Translations under genes and position numbers: made by a program
Notes under the pieces: generated by a model
The model's input: the letters and a program-made list of their open reading frames with translations, nothing else
Told to the model about the DNA's origin: nothing
Databases searched by the model: none
Part shown: one piece after another, positions 23,452 to 23,489 of the stretch
Layout: each line of letters starts with the position of its first letter
Position numbering within the stretch: position 1 is the stretch's first letter
Source: an uncultured Clostridium sp.
GTDB taxonomy: Bacteria; Bacillota; Clostridia; TANB77; CAG-508
Length of the DNA stretch: 23,489 nucleotides
Assembly: GCA_900556695.1 (NCBI GenBank)
Contig: USQA01000004.1
Location: 1 to 23,489, forward strand
Direction: 5' to 3'

Positions 23452-23489
23452 ATGAACTTATCAAAACGTATTTCAGCAGAGAACAAAAA
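23452..23489 (+). CDS. Start of an unidentified gene (partial)
   Basis: ATG 23452 follows AAGGAAAGGGTGA, a good ribosome binding site, and a promoter. Only MNLSKRISAENK is visible before the window ends. This is too little for identification; some PLP-dependent aminotransferases begin with a similar LSKR stretch, but that is a weak hint. Confidence 0.6.
   Translation, partial: MNLSKRISAENK

Overview
The window is 23.5 kb of very A+T-rich DNA with A-ending codons, AGGAGG-type ribosome binding sites, several TTG starts and mostly AGA arginine codons. With whiA, disA, DUF1189, FemAB-type and cohesin/dockerin proteins, this points to a low-GC Bacillota, most likely an uncultured gut-type member of the Clostridia. 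The species cannot be named from the sequence.

Layout. 1-54 is the tail of a cyclophilin, followed by a GGGACG-type interspersed repeat and a regulated-looking leader before pyrG (290-1888). A tRNA-Gly(TCC) gene with a consensus promoter follows. Two minus-strand accessory genes come next (2158-3784): a GNAT acetyltransferase and a protein of the helical family linked to 5-hydroxymethyl-dU DNA kinases. 4034-9185 is an envelope block: a FemAB-type ligase, a divergent alanine racemase, a DUF1189 membrane protein and ftsH. 9349-11607 encodes a 752-residue surface protein with a cohesin-like domain, a Thr/Gly/Asn repeat, an LPKAG motif, two membrane segments, a dockerin-like domain and a C-terminal variable-looking segment. 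11824-16468 carries prmC, whiA, hemW and recN. 16595-22471 carries eno, a two-subunit transketolase, radA and disA. The window closes with a second, complete cyclophilin of the same family as the one at its start, and the first 12 codons of an unknown gene.

Two things stand out. First, transketolase subunit A and DisA are each interrupted by a single extra C. Each extra C creates a zero-frame CGG codon, and skipping it restores the full protein. In my manual scan these are the only places in the window where a ribosome in the correct frame meets CGG. This suggests either programmed +1 frameshifting at a poorly decoded or unassigned CGG codon, or an unlucky pair of errors. Second, the last 55 or so codons of the surface protein are about 52% G+C, depleted in adenine, and mostly end in C or T, in a gene that otherwise favours A-ending codons. 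They encode a WLASR...RVRPVVSL block. This is the signature expected of a variable repeat of a diversity-generating retroelement. No reverse transcriptase or template repeat is in the window, so it would be a remote target.

The housekeeping genes cover CTP synthesis, peptidoglycan precursors, membrane proteolysis, release-factor methylation, DNA repair, glycolysis/pentose phosphate flux and c-di-AMP synthesis. They are mostly same-strand, with short gaps inside operons and hairpin terminators between them.
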